Origin: Oscillospiraceae bacterium
Lineage (GTDB): Bacteria > Bacillota > Clostridia > Oscillospirales > Oscillospiraceae
Length of the DNA: 57,794 nucleotides
Direction: 5' to 3'
NCBI GenBank assembly: GCA_020025655.1
Contig: JAHHRR010000007.1
Location: 1 to 57,794 of the forward strand
Shown: positions 24,034-33,768 of the stretch, piece by piece
How positions within the stretch are numbered: position 1 is the first letter of the stretch
How the letters are laid out: every line of letters starts with the position of its first letter
Notes under the pieces: generated by a model
The model's input: only the letters and a program-made list of their open reading frames with translations
What the model was told of the DNA's origin: nothing
Database searches by the model: none
Translations under genes and position numbers: made by a program

Positions 24034-24129
24034 TATAGATTCCTCCTTTGCGATATTTCATCATAATTTATTATTTTACCCCGTTTTACAATGCAATCAA
24101 TGAATATGATGTAAAAATTATCAGTACCC

Positions 24130-24158
24130 TTGCCCGTAAAATTTAAAAATGCTAAAAT
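24130..24158 (+). promoter_or_regulatory. Promoter of addBA
   Basis: TTGCCC (24130-24135), 17 bases, TAAAAT (24153-24158) with an extended -10 TG two bases upstream. The start codon is 30 bases downstream. Confidence 0.7.
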
Positions 24159-24187
24159 GAACTATCAAAAAGAAGAGAGGGCTGAAT

Positions 24188-27100
24188 ATGCTCAGACTTA
24201 TTTTAGGAAAAGCGGGTACAGGTAAAACTGCCGCCCTTATAGATGAGATAAAAAATGCGGTTGAAAACCGGAAGAACGGATATTTCTTTATTGTGCCCGA
24301 GCAGTACAGCCATGAGGCGGAAAGAGAGCTGTGCGGGGCCTGCGGAGACAGTCTATCGCTGTATGCCGAGGTTTTAAGCTTTACGGGCCTGAGCCGTTAT
24401 GTTATGACAAGGCAGGGCGGCGGTGCTGCAAAATATCTGGATAAGGGAGGCAGACTGCTTTGCATGGCACTTGCAGTAAACAATGTCTCTTCGAGACTCA
24501 AGGTATACAGCAAGGCACCGGGTAAAGCGGAGCTTCAGGCAATGCTTCTTTCGGCTGTGGATGAGTTTAAAACTGCCTGCATTGACGGTCAGCAGCTTAT
24601 GGAGGCTGCCGAAAACTGTGACGGCGGTCTGAAGGATAAGCTCATGGATATGGCACTTATTTTAGAGAGCTATCAGGCGGTTGTCAGCAGGGGCAATGCT
24701 GATCCTGCCGACAGGCTGAGCATTCTTGCACAGCAGATTGAGGAATCGGGCTTCGGAAGAGATAAGCATATATATGTGGACGGGTTTATTGACTTTACAA
24801 ATCAGGAAAATCAGGTTATCAGAGCGCTGCTGAAAAACGGAGCGGAAGTCTGTGTTTGCATGAATGTGGATAGACTGGACGGAGATAACGAAATCTATGA
24901 ACTGAGCCGCATATCCTGCCGCAGACTTCTTGCTGTGGCAGAAGAGCTGGGCGCAGAGACGGAGATTAAAATAATGGAGCGGGAGGCCTCCGGCTCGGCG
25001 CTGGACTTCTTTGCCGAAAATATGTTCAGCTATGATAGTCAGTGCTTTTCCGGAGACGGCTCGGAAATAGAGCTTTGCGTTGCAGATTCCATAAGCTCCG
25101 AGTGCGAATTTGCAGCGGCAAAGGCGCTGGAGCTTACACGGGATAAAGGACTGCGCTGGCGTGACATAGCAATAGCGGTGCGTGGTTTTGAGGATTACAG
25201 AGCGTGCCTTGAAAACAGCTTTAAGCTTTACGGCGTTCCCCTCTATACCACAAGAAAAAGCTCACTTATGCAAAAACCGCTTCCGACCCTTATTGCCCTT
25301 GCCTATGAAATAATTGAGGGCGGCTGGGATACCGACGACCTTATAAGCTATATGCGCACCGGCCTTACGGGACTGAGCGATGCCGACTGCGACACGCTAT
25401 CGGACTATATTTTCCTCTGGCAGCTTAAAAGCTCCGCATGGCACCGTGCGGGTGACTGGACACAGCATCCTGACGGCTACGGCGGAAAACCGGACGAGGA
25501 AAGTCAGGAAAGACTCAATAATATAAACAGGCTGCGGTATGAGCTTGCCGGACCGCTTTTAAGCTTCCAGAAGAGCGCAGAGCTTGCGGACACAGCGGAG
25601 ACTCAGGCGGCGGCACTTGCAAATTTCATGGCAGAGCTGAAACTGCCGGAAAAGATGCAGCAGAGGGCGGAAATGCTTGAGCAGCGGGGAAATCTTACGC
25701 TCAGTCAGGAATACCGCCAGCTTTGGAATATAATTGTAAACGCCATTGAGCAGAGTGCCGCCATTCTCGGCGACAGTCCCATGGATACTCAGAGCTATGG
25801 CAAGCTCTTTATGCTCATGCTCTCAAAATACGATGTGGGCTCTATTCCTGCCGCTCTCGACAGAGTTACTGCCGGAGATTTTGACCGTATGCGCAGAAGA
25901 CATATAAAGCATCTTATAGTTTTAGGCTGCAGCGATGACAGAATCCCTCAGGCGCAGAGTGATCAGGGCGTATTTTCCGATGAAGAACGCCAGAGACTTC
26001 TGGAAATGAATATTGATCTGGGTGGAAATGCTGAACTATGGCGTGAGTTTTCACTTATATATAACTGCCTGAGCCTTCCGGAAGAGGGTCTCAGCCTGTC
26101 ATATTCACTGGCAGGAAATGAAGGCGGCGGATTGCGCCCGAGCTTTCCTTATAACAGGGCAGCGGCGATATTTAATAAAGAGCCCCGAAGGCTCAATATG
26201 GATGATATCAGAATTTCAGCTGAGACTCCGGCACTGGGACTTTGCGCCAATTCATTCCACAGCGGAAATCCTGTTTCTGCGGCTGCCGCTGAATATTTTG
26301 AAAAGAAGGAGCCTGAAAGCTACAACAGGCTTAAAGCGGCATCTGAGCTTTGCAGAGGTAAGCTCTCTGCTCAGGCTGTGGAGGAGCTTTACGGTAAAAA
26401 GCTGCGGCTCAGTGCTTCGAGAATAGACAGCTTTGCCCACTGTAAGTTTGCCTACTTCTGCCAGTACGGGCTGAAAGCAAAACCCTATGAGCCGGCAGGC
26501 TTTAAGCCGCCGGAGATAGGCACATTTATGCACTATATTCTTGAAAATACGGTGAGAGATGTAGTTAAGCAGGGCGGTTTCAAGACAGTTTCGGACGAGG
26601 TTCTGCACGAATGTGCGGATAAATATATTAAGGCATATGTCCACGAGGAATTAAACGATTTCCATGAGAAAACCAAGCGCTTTATATACATTTTCAATAG
26701 GCTCTGCAAGGATGTTCACCAGATAGTTTCCGATACTGCCGAAGAACTCAGGCAGTCGGATTTTGAACCGATAGATTTTGAACTGGACTTTTCCAAGGCT
26801 CAGGATATTGAACCCTTCCGACTTGAGGATGACAGCGATCTTGCGCTTATAGGTATTGCAGACAGAGTTGACGGATGGGTTCATGACGGAAAGCTGTATC
26901 TGAGAGTTGTGGACTATAAGACGGGAAGAAAGAAATTTTCGCTTTCAGATATTTATTACGGCATGAATCTCCAGATGCTTCTGTACCTGTTTACCTTAAA
27001 TGAGGGAGGAGCGGGACATTATGGAGTGCAGGAGATAGTTCCGGCAGGTGTTGTATATGTACCTGCAAGAAATTCGATTATCTCCATGGCCAGTGATGCC

Positions 27101-27514
27101 GGAGATGAAAAAGCAGAGGACGAACGACGCAAGGAGCTTAAAAGAAGCGGTCTTGTGCTCAATGAACCGGAGCTTATTAACGCATGGGAAAAGGGCGAAG
27201 ACAAGAAATACATTCCCCTTAAATTTAAAGGCGGCGTGCCTGCGGAGGACTCTATTGCAAGCCTTGAACGAATGGGCAGACTTTCAAGACATATTAAAAC
27301 CTGCCTGAGTGACATGGCAAAAGAGCTTCGGAGAGGCAGTATTGCCGCAGACCCGTATTATAAAAACCAGAGCGAAAATGCCTGCCTTAACTGTGATTAC
27401 TATGATGCCTGCCACTTTGCCGACGGTGAAAACGGCGAAAAGTGCAGGTTTATGCCTGAACTGAAAGATAGAACTGTATGGGAGCTGCTGGAAGGAGGCG
27501 GAAAAGATGAGTGA
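24188..27514 (+). CDS. addB: ATP-dependent helicase/nuclease subunit AddB
   Basis: This 1108-residue protein is the B subunit of the AddAB helicase-nuclease that resects double-strand breaks up to Chi for RecA loading. GKAGTGKT (7-14) is the Walker A motif, and IVPEQYSHEAE follows as in other AddB proteins. The C-terminal nuclease domain has GIADRVDGW and VVDYKTGR (about 895-915). The Fe-S clamp is intact: one Cys in FAHCKFAYFCQ near 750 and three in CLNCDYYDAC near 1066-1075. Length is near the usual 1150-1170. It overlaps addA by 8 bases. Confidence 0.95.
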   Translation: MLRLILGKAGTGKTAALIDEIKNAVENRKNGYFFIVPEQYSHEAERELCGACGDSLSLYAEVLSFTGLSRYVMTRQGGGAAKYLDKGGRLLCMALAVNNVSSRLKVYSKAPGKAELQAMLLSAVDEFKTACIDGQQLMEAAENCDGGLKDKLMDMALILESYQAVVSRGNADPADRLSILAQQIEESGFGRDKHIYVDGFIDFTNQENQVIRALLKNGAEVCVCMNVDRLDGDNEIYELSRISCRRLLAVAEELGAETEIKIMEREASGSALDFFAENMFSYDSQCFSGDGSEIELCVADSISSECEFAAAKALELTRDKGLRWRDIAIAVRGFEDYRACLENSFKLYGVPLYTTRKSSLMQKPLPTLIALAYEIIEGGWDTDDLISYMRTGLTGLSDADCDTLSDYIFLWQLKSSAWHRAGDWTQHPDGYGGKPDEESQERLNNINRLRYELAGPLLSFQKSAELADTAETQAAALANFMAELKLPEKMQQRAEMLEQRGNLTLSQEYRQLWNIIVNAIEQSAAILGDSPMDTQSYGKLFMLMLSKYDVGSIPAALDRVTAGDFDRMRRRHIKHLIVLGCSDDRIPQAQSDQGVFSDEERQRLLEMNIDLGGNAELWREFSLIYNCLSLPEEGLSLSYSLAGNEGGGLRPSFPYNRAAAIFNKEPRRLNMDDIRISAETPALGLCANSFHSGNPVSAAAAEYFEKKEPESYNRLKAASELCRGKLSAQAVEELYGKKLRLSASRIDSFAHCKFAYFCQYGLKAKPYEPAGFKPPEIGTFMHYILENTVRDVVKQGGFKTVSDEVLHECADKYIKAYVHEELNDFHEKTKRFIYIFNRLCKDVHQIVSDTAEELRQSDFEPIDFELDFSKAQDIEPFRLEDDSDLALIGIADRVDGWVHDGKLYLRVVDYKTGRKKFSLSDIYYGMNLQMLLYLFTLNEGGAGHYGVQEIVPAGVVYVPARNSIISMASDAGDEKAEDERRKELKRSGLVLNEPELINAWEKGEDKKYIPLKFKGGVPAEDSIASLERMGRLSRHIKTCLSDMAKELRRGSIAADPYYKNQSENACLNCDYYDACHFADGENGEKCRFMPELKDRTVWELLEGGGKDE

Positions 27515-30500
27515 ATTTAAACCAACGGCGGCGCAGAAAGCTGCCATAGAGGAGAGGGGAAGCACCGTTCTTGTATCCGCCGGTGCAGGCTCCGGAAAGA
27601 CAAAGGTTCTTACCGAAAGACTTATGGGGTATATAAAGGATGAAAGCAACCCTGTTGATGTGGACAGCTTTCTGATAATTACCTTTACGAAGGCTGCCGC
27701 AGGCGAGCTTCGGGGAAGAATTATGGAGGAGCTTGCAAAGGCTTTGGCGGCCGACCCCGGCAACCGCCGTCTAAGACGGCAGAGCGCACTGTGCAGAAAA
27801 GCGCAGATTGGAACCATCCACTCTTTCTGTGCAAAAATTCTCAGGGAAAACTCTCAGGCGGCGGGAATTGCACCTGATTTTAAAATCCTTGACGACGACA
27901 GAGCATCTACCATGAAGTCATCTGCACTGGAAAGAGTTCTGGACAGACGCTATGAGAATCAGGAGAAGTATAAAAACTTCTCGCTTCTTGCCGATACAGT
28001 GGGCGCAGGCAGAGATGACAGCCGGCTGGGCTCTGTGGTCATGGCGCTGAACGATAAGATGCAGACCCATGCAAGACCTGAAAACTGGGCAAAAACACAG
28101 GTGGAACTTCTGAATGCACCTATAAGTGATGCGGGCGAAAGCCTCTGGGGCAGAGAAATTTTGACACAGGCAAAATTAAGCGCTGATTACTGGAGAGATG
28201 AGTTTTCATGCCTCATTGAAGATATAGAGTCCGATGAAAAAATAGCAAAGGCATATCTTCCCAGCTTTTCGGCGACCTATGAGGCATTGCAGGAATTATC
28301 TGCGGCACTGGATTCCGGCTGGGACAGAGCTAGAGAATGCCTGCCGGTTCCGTTCCCCAGACTGGGCAGCCTGAGAAAGCCGGATGACCCGGATTTTGCA
28401 GAAAGGCTTAAAGCCAGACGTGAGCGCTGCAAAAAATCCATGGGAAATCTCGAAAAAAGCCTTTACGCAGACTCCAAAAAGCTTCTGGAGGAAATGACGC
28501 TCACTGCTCCTGCCATGGAGGCGCTGCTGGAGCTGTGTCTGGACTTCGACAGAGAGTATGAAAACGACAAGCGAAGGGCGGGCGTGCTTGACTACAACGA
28601 TCTTGAACATCTGAGCGCAAGACTGCTTACAGACGAAAACGGCAGACCGACAGAGCTGGCAGTACAGATTTCAAAGCGTTTTACCGAAATAATGGTAGAC
28701 GAATATCAGGACGTAAGCCGTGTTCAGGATGCAATATTCCATGCAGTTTCAAAGAACGGGAAAAACCTTTTCCTTGTAGGCGACGTTAAGCAGTCCATAT
28801 ATCGCTTCCGCCTTGCGGACCCTGAGATATTTACAGAGAAGTATCTGAGCTTTAAAGATGCGGGCGAAGCGGCCCCCGGAGAGCCCAGAAGAATTATGCT
28901 TCAGGAGAACTTCCGTTCCAGAAAAGAGATCCTTGAAGGGGCAAATGCCGTTTTTTCAATCTGTATGTCAAGGCAGATTGGTGACATTCAGTATGGCAAA
29001 AACGAAGAACTGAAGTACGGTGCTTCATACGAAGGGGATGTGCCTGTACCGGAAATACTGATTCTCGAACGGCCGAAAACCGATGAGGACGAGGAAAGCC
29101 CCAATAAAAGCGTAATTGAGGCGCAGATGCTGGGAAGAAAAATCAAAGAGCTTATGGAATCCGGCACTATGGTAGAGGACAGGGGTGTTAAGCGGGCGCT
29201 TGAATATGGAGATATTGCAATTCTGCTCCGTTCTGCAAATGCCGTAGGCCCAGTGTACCGCAGAGAATTGTCTGCCATGGGTATTCCGGTGGATTCGGGG
29301 CTGAGCGGAGGATTTTTCAACTCCCTTGAAATTTCCACGCTTATTTCCATGCTTGCTATAATAGATAATCCGCATCAGGATATCGCTTTGATTGCGGTTC
29401 TGCGCTCACCCGTTTTTGCATTCAGCGGAGATGAGCTTTCTGCCATACGTGCCGAGGATAAAAAGGGAAGCCTTTATGATGCGCTTTTAAAGCACAGCGA
29501 AAATGACGAAAAGTGCAGGAGCTTTTTAGATACATTAGATAAATTCAGAGAGCTTGCGCCGGATACATCGGCCGCAGAGCTTCTGTGGAAACTTATAGAA
29601 GATTTACAGATAAGCGCAGTGTGCGGAGCAATGAATGACGGCCCTGTGCGCAGAGCAAGAATAACAGCGCTTCTTGAAATGAGTGAGGGCTTTGAAAAGA
29701 GCGGGTACAGAGGGCTGCATCGTTTTGTGCTGTGGCTGAGAAATCTAAGCCAGCAGGGCAGAGAGCCTGCAATGAGTGCAGGTGACGGCTCGGCTGTGCA
29801 GATAATGTCAGTGCATAAATCTAAGGGACTTGAGTTTCCTGTTGTATTTCTTGCGGATACTGCAAGGCTGTTTAATAAACAGGATTCAAGAGAAACAGTG
29901 CTTGTGCATCCTGTTCTGGGACTTGGCCCGAAGCTTACAGACCTGTCCCGCCGCATTGAATACCCGACCCTTGCGAGAAATGCCATAAAGCAGAGACTGG
30001 AAAGAGAAACACTTTCTGAGGAGCTGCGGCTTTTGTATGTGGCAATGACCAGAGCAAAGGAGCGGCTGTATATTACAGCGGCGATGAAGGACCCGGTCAA
30101 GGTTCTGGATAATGCCCTGACTGCGGTTTCAAATCCTATGGCACCGGAAATTCTCAGTCAGGCCGGTGCGGTTATCAACTGGCTTATTTATTCCGCTCTT
30201 GCGGACAACGAAAAGCACATAAAGCTTAAAATCTGCACCGTTGAGGAAAACGAGGAAACGACAGTGGAGGACGAAAGCAGGGCATTGCCGGACGAGGCTG
30301 CTGAGAAAGAGCTTGAGCGCAGACTGGCCTTTGCTTATCCTCACGCAAATGTGGAAAACCTCCCGTCGAAGCTTACTGCCACGGAATTAAAGGGCAGAAT
30401 GGAGCTTGATGAGGAGGCAGAGGACATTGTTCCGAAGCCTCACAGACCGTTTGCCATGCCTGACTTCACAAAAAAGGACAAACCGCTTACAGGCACCGAG

Positions 30501-31007
30501 CGTGGCATTGCCACCCATCTGCTTTTGCAGTATATGGATTTCAGCAAAGGCTCCAGTGTTGAGGATGTAAACAGTGAAGTTGAACGACTCAGGGCGGCCC
30601 GATTCCTTTCAGACAGAGAGGCTCAGGCGGTAAATGCAAAGGCGGTTACAAAGCTCTTTAATTCCGAGCTGGGAAAACGTATGCTTAAAGCGGAGAATAT
30701 CCGCAGAGAGTTTAAATTCTCCCTTTTATGGGATGCTCAGGAGCTTTATCCCGAGGCAAAAGACGAAAAGCTTCTGATGCAGGGTGTTGTGGACTGCTTT
30801 ATGGAGGAAAACGACGAGCTGGTTATTATTGACTACAAAACCGACTTCGTAGGCTCCAAAGAAGAGCTGCGCAGAAAAAAAGAATTTTACGCCATTCAGA
30901 TGGAGGTTTATGCCAAATCTCTGAGCAAAATATGCGGTAAAAGAGTTAAAGAGTGCATCCTGTATTTTATTTCCATAGGCGAGGCACTTTCCTTGGAATT
31001 TCAGTAA
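27507..31007 (+). CDS. addA: ATP-dependent helicase/nuclease subunit AddA
   Basis: This 1166-residue UvrD-like helicase with a C-terminal RecB-type nuclease partners AddB. Motifs in order: Q motif KPTAAQKAAI, Walker A SAGAGSGKT (about 24-32), TFTKAAAGELRGRI, DEYQDVSRVQD (about 396-406), GDVKQSIYRFR, LQENFRSRKEIL, MSVHKSKGLEFPVVF (about 768-782), and YVAMTRAKERLYI. The nuclease centre is GVVDCFMEENDELVIIDYKTD near 1092-1112. GGAGG precedes the ATG inside addB, so translation is coupled. Confidence 0.96.
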   Translation: MSEFKPTAAQKAAIEERGSTVLVSAGAGSGKTKVLTERLMGYIKDESNPVDVDSFLIITFTKAAAGELRGRIMEELAKALAADPGNRRLRRQSALCRKAQIGTIHSFCAKILRENSQAAGIAPDFKILDDDRASTMKSSALERVLDRRYENQEKYKNFSLLADTVGAGRDDSRLGSVVMALNDKMQTHARPENWAKTQVELLNAPISDAGESLWGREILTQAKLSADYWRDEFSCLIEDIESDEKIAKAYLPSFSATYEALQELSAALDSGWDRARECLPVPFPRLGSLRKPDDPDFAERLKARRERCKKSMGNLEKSLYADSKKLLEEMTLTAPAMEALLELCLDFDREYENDKRRAGVLDYNDLEHLSARLLTDENGRPTELAVQISKRFTEIMVDEYQDVSRVQDAIFHAVSKNGKNLFLVGDVKQSIYRFRLADPEIFTEKYLSFKDAGEAAPGEPRRIMLQENFRSRKEILEGANAVFSICMSRQIGDIQYGKNEELKYGASYEGDVPVPEILILERPKTDEDEESPNKSVIEAQMLGRKIKELMESGTMVEDRGVKRALEYGDIAILLRSANAVGPVYRRELSAMGIPVDSGLSGGFFNSLEISTLISMLAIIDNPHQDIALIAVLRSPVFAFSGDELSAIRAEDKKGSLYDALLKHSENDEKCRSFLDTLDKFRELAPDTSAAELLWKLIEDLQISAVCGAMNDGPVRRARITALLEMSEGFEKSGYRGLHRFVLWLRNLSQQGREPAMSAGDGSAVQIMSVHKSKGLEFPVVFLADTARLFNKQDSRETVLVHPVLGLGPKLTDLSRRIEYPTLARNAIKQRLERETLSEELRLLYVAMTRAKERLYITAAMKDPVKVLDNALTAVSNPMAPEILSQAGAVINWLIYSALADNEKHIKLKICTVEENEETTVEDESRALPDEAAEKELERRLAFAYPHANVENLPSKLTATELKGRMELDEEAEDIVPKPHRPFAMPDFTKKDKPLTGTERGIATHLLLQYMDFSKGSSVEDVNSEVERLRAARFLSDREAQAVNAKAVTKLFNSELGKRMLKAENIRREFKFSLLWDAQELYPEAKDEKLLMQGVVDCFMEENDELVIIDYKTDFVGSKEELRRKKEFYAIQMEVYAKSLSKICGKRVKECILYFISIGEALSLEFQ

Positions 31008-31022
31008 AAATTTCAAAAATAC

Positions 31023-31051
31023 TTGCAAAAACCGATGCACTATGATAGAAT
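31023..31051 (+). promoter_or_regulatory. Promoter of rpmE
   Basis: TTGCAA (31023-31028), 17 bases, TAGAAT (31046-31051) with an extended -10 TG. It begins 16 bases after addA ends, so rpmE is transcribed separately. Confidence 0.72.
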
Positions 31052-31057
31052 TCACTT

Positions 31058-31092
31058 TGCGCCTTGTAACTATGCGTTGCGCACAATCAAGG
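31058..31092 (+). promoter_or_regulatory. Candidate structured rpmE leader (possible pseudoknot)
   Basis: TGCGC (31058-31062) can pair with GCGCA (31079-31083), and CCTTG (31062-31066), inside that loop, can pair with CAAGG (31088-31092) downstream, an H-type pseudoknot arrangement sharing one base. L31 autoregulatory leaders are known in Firmicutes. The ribosome site at 31104 lies 12 bases after the fold. Confidence 0.4.
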
Positions 31093-31117
31093 TAGCATAT
31101 GACGAGGAGTTATGATT

Positions 31118-31318
31118 ATGAAAGCAGGAATTCATCCCGATTATAAGCAGACTACCATCAGATGCGCTTGCGGAAACGTCATTGAGACCGGTTCCACCAA
31201 GGAGAACATCACCGTAGAAATCTGCTCCAAGTGCCACCCCTTCTACACCGGTAAGCAGAAGCTGGTCGATACCAGCGGACGTGTTGACCGCTTCAACAAG
31301 AAGTACGGCATTAAGTAA
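31118..31318 (+). CDS. rpmE: Ribosomal protein L31, zinc-binding type
   Basis: I start this 66-residue protein at the second ATG (31118), because GAGGAG is then 8 bases away; the ATG at 31112 would be only two bases from it. MKAGIHPDY, the cysteines in RCACGN and ICSKCHPFYTGKQK, and the FNKKYG end identify the Cys-containing (zinc-bearing) form of L31, a small surface protein of the large subunit. Such forms are usually replaced by a Cys-free paralogue under zinc limitation; no paralogue is in this window. Confidence 0.97.
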   Translation: MKAGIHPDYKQTTIRCACGNVIETGSTKENITVEICSKCHPFYTGKQKLVDTSGRVDRFNKKYGIK

Positions 31319-31350
31319 TAGGGCAAACTATAAAACTGCCTGAAAACTTC

Positions 31351-31390
31351 AGGACGGGCCACGACATTTGTCGTGGCCCGTCCTGCGTTT
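31351..31390 (+). terminator. Terminator of rpmE
   Basis: A 15-bp perfect stem (31351-31365 with 31370-31384) with a 4-base loop is followed by GCGTTT. Confidence 0.85.
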
Positions 31391-31413
31391 TACAGCTTTA
31401 AGGAGGTATTTTC

Positions 31414-32259
31414 ATGCTGGACTGGAAAAACAAAAAAATAGGTATTGTACTATCCGGCGGCGGTGCCAAGGGGACATATCAGGCCGGAATGTTTGAAGCC
31501 CTTGAAGAGCTGGGCCTTAAAGAAAATATAGAAGTAATTTCCGGCTGCTCGGCAGGTGCTATGAATGCAGCAGCTTACAGCTGCCTCGGCCCTAAGGCCG
31601 TTTATGAAGGTACTTTAAGGATAGGAGATACCTTTAAGACCTCAGCAGTGGTGCCGGAGAGAACTGTCAGAGAAAGCCGCAGAATGGTGGATGAGGGAAA
31701 GGTAAGCCTCGATGAATTCTTCCACGAACAGCGCTTTGCGAAGTTCGATACTGCCCGATTTGATAAGTTTATGGAAGAGACTTTAAGCGAAGAGAAAATG
31801 TCCGCTCTCAGGCACAAGATCTACATCTGCTGCTACAATGTGGAAAAAGAGAAGCCGGAATATTTCTGCCTGAACAGCCTTGATTATCGCAGTCAGCTTG
31901 ATTTAATAAAGGCCAGCGGCAGCCTGCCGTTTCTGTTTCCTGCGGTTGAATATAAAGGATATCACTATCTGGACGGCGGCGTTGTGCCTGCCATATGTAA
32001 AAATCCCGAACCGAAGGACAAAATTCCCCTTCTGCCCCTTGCAGGAGAAAAGCTGGATGCGGTGCTTGTGTGTTTCCTGAATCCTGAAGATACTGTGGAC
32101 AGAAATCTTGTAGAGGACGGAATTTCATATCTCGAGCTGCGGCCAAGCAGACCGCTTGAGGCCATACCCGGAATGGGAACACTGGATTTTACGCCCGAGG
32201 TGCTTGAAGATCATAGGAAGCTTGGATACTCCGATACAATGAAGCTTTTTAATAAATAA
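31414..32259 (+). CDS. Patatin-like phospholipase family protein
   Basis: This 281-residue protein has the patatin Ser-Asp dyad: the oxyanion loop LSGGGAKGTYQ (about 13-23), the nucleophile in GCSAG (about 47-51) and the Asp in YLDGGV (about 187-192). Such enzymes hydrolyse acyl esters of lipids in the cytosol or at the membrane. There is no signal peptide. TAAGGAGG precedes the ATG. Only 23 bases separate the rpmE terminator from its start, so it depends on read-through or a promoter I did not find. Confidence 0.92.
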   Translation: MLDWKNKKIGIVLSGGGAKGTYQAGMFEALEELGLKENIEVISGCSAGAMNAAAYSCLGPKAVYEGTLRIGDTFKTSAVVPERTVRESRRMVDEGKVSLDEFFHEQRFAKFDTARFDKFMEETLSEEKMSALRHKIYICCYNVEKEKPEYFCLNSLDYRSQLDLIKASGSLPFLFPAVEYKGYHYLDGGVVPAICKNPEPKDKIPLLPLAGEKLDAVLVCFLNPEDTVDRNLVEDGISYLELRPSRPLEAIPGMGTLDFTPEVLEDHRKLGYSDTMKLFNK

Positions 32260-32332
32260 AAAATACCCCTTGTGATGAACTGCTTTAAGCCGGTTATTAA
32301 AACCCTGCCGTTAAGCGTTCTGTCACAAGGGG
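32258..32332 (-). terminator. Terminator shared by convergent genes
   Basis: CCCCTTGTGA (32266-32275) and TCACAAGGGG (32323-32332) pair over a 47-base loop. On the minus strand the stem is followed by TATTTTTTAT, which fits the lyase gene that ends at 32338; on the plus strand the tail is weaker. Confidence 0.65.
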
Positions 32333-32337
32333 AAATT

Positions 32338-33534
32338 TTATATAAAGGCGTATTCTTTCAGCCGCATAAAGGCTTCTTTAAGCTTCTCGTGGGGAAGTGC
32401 CAGATTCATTCTGATTGAATCCGGATATATAAAGTCCTCGCCGTTTTGCCAGATTACACCGCACTTAATGCCTCTGAGCTGTAAATCGTGAATGGAGACA
32501 TTATTTTTACGGCAATATTCTCCGCAGTCAAGAAACAGCATATATGTACCCTGAGGGCGCATAGCTTTAACACCGGAGAAGTTTTCCTCAATAAAACCGC
32601 AGGCAAAAGCATGGTTACGGTCTATTACGGAGCGCATCTCGTCTACCCACTGCTCACCTTCGGGAGAGAATGCACCGATAAGGGCGTGCATTGAAAGCAC
32701 ATTGCACTCGTTATAGCGGCTCATACGACTGCGGCGGCACAGTCTGTCCCGCAGGTACTTATTATAGATTATGTGGTAGGAGCCTACCAGACCCGCAAGG
32801 CTGAAGGTCTTACTGGGAGCATAAAATGCAATGACACGATTTTTCGCATCTTCAGAAACAGACTGAGTAGGTATATGCTTATAGCCCGGCATGATAATGT
32901 CTGACCAGATTTCATCGGACACAACAATGCAGTCGTTCTTTGCGTAGACCTCCATTGCCTTTTCGATTTCCCATTTTTCCCACACTCTGCCGGTGGGATT
33001 GTGGGGAGAGCAGAAAATTGCAAAGTGGATATCATTCTCCCTGAGCTTCCTGTCCATGTCCTCATAGTCCATGCGCCAGATACCGTTTTCGTCACGCACA
33101 AGCTCGGAATGGACGATATTTCTTCCGATATCCTCAATGGTATGGGTGAAACCTACATATGTAGGGCTGTGGAGCAGAATTTTGTCTCCGGGATTTGTAA
33201 AAGCCTGAATTGCAGAGCTTACACCGCCCAGAACTCCGTTTTCATAGCCGATATGCTCTTGTGTAAGTCCTTCAACGCCGTTTCGCTTATTCTGCCAGGA
33301 TATGATAGCATTAAAATATTCATCACTGAGGGGAAAGTATCCGAAAGACGGAAAGCTCAGGCGCTTCTGCACTGCCTCCAATACCGGAGGAGCGGCGGGA
33401 AAGCTCATGTCTGCCACCCACATGGGAATGGGCTCAAAGCCCTCATCCACCTTGCCGTCGCTGAAAGGAATAACATCAGCGGCAATTGAATCCTTTCCTG
33501 CCCGATTGAGCATTGTTTCAAAATCGTATTTCAT
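32338..33534 (-). CDS. MalY/PatB-type pyridoxal-phosphate lyase or aminotransferase
   Basis: This 398-residue protein has the marks of the MalY/PatB branch: PMWVADMSFPAAPPV (about 37-51), the FGYFPLSDEY segment, SPHNPTGRVW (about 176-185), VVSDEIWSDIIM (about 205-216) and the cofactor Lys in APSKTFSLAGLVGSY (about 236-250). Family members are cystathionine beta-lyases that release thiol and pyruvate, or in E. coli a maltose-regulon modulator. The start ATG at 33534 has only weak upstream purines. Standalone gene; a C-S lyase role is the best guess. Confidence 0.88.
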   Translation of the reverse strand: MKYDFETMLNRAGKDSIAADVIPFSDGKVDEGFEPIPMWVADMSFPAAPPVLEAVQKRLSFPSFGYFPLSDEYFNAIISWQNKRNGVEGLTQEHIGYENGVLGGVSSAIQAFTNPGDKILLHSPTYVGFTHTIEDIGRNIVHSELVRDENGIWRMDYEDMDRKLRENDIHFAIFCSPHNPTGRVWEKWEIEKAMEVYAKNDCIVVSDEIWSDIIMPGYKHIPTQSVSEDAKNRVIAFYAPSKTFSLAGLVGSYHIIYNKYLRDRLCRRSRMSRYNECNVLSMHALIGAFSPEGEQWVDEMRSVIDRNHAFACGFIEENFSGVKAMRPQGTYMLFLDCGEYCRKNNVSIHDLQLRGIKCGVIWQNGEDFIYPDSIRMNLALPHEKLKEAFMRLKEYAFI

Positions 33535-33563
33535 ATCAAATGTCCTTTTTGAATTTAATATAA

Positions 33564-33586
33564 GCCCCGGAACAATGTCCCGGGGC
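33564..33586. terminator. GC-rich hairpin upstream of the MalY/PatB-type gene
   Basis: GCCCCGG (33564-33570) and CCGGGGC (33580-33586) pair around 9 bases. It lies between the rpoD end and the next minus-strand gene, so it could end rpoD transcription, but its T tract is poor. Confidence 0.45.
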
Positions 33587-33768
33587 AGTTGATTGAGTAA
33601 AATATATAACTTAAAGCCTTAAATATAAACGGCTTTATGACTTCCTGAGCGGAAAGCCGCTGAATGAAACTTGGGTTTACATAATCCTTGAATCATCAAG
33701 CCGCAAAAGTTATATTTATAGATACCTTCTTCAAATTTTCGGATATGTTTCGTAAGGCAGTGGAATTC

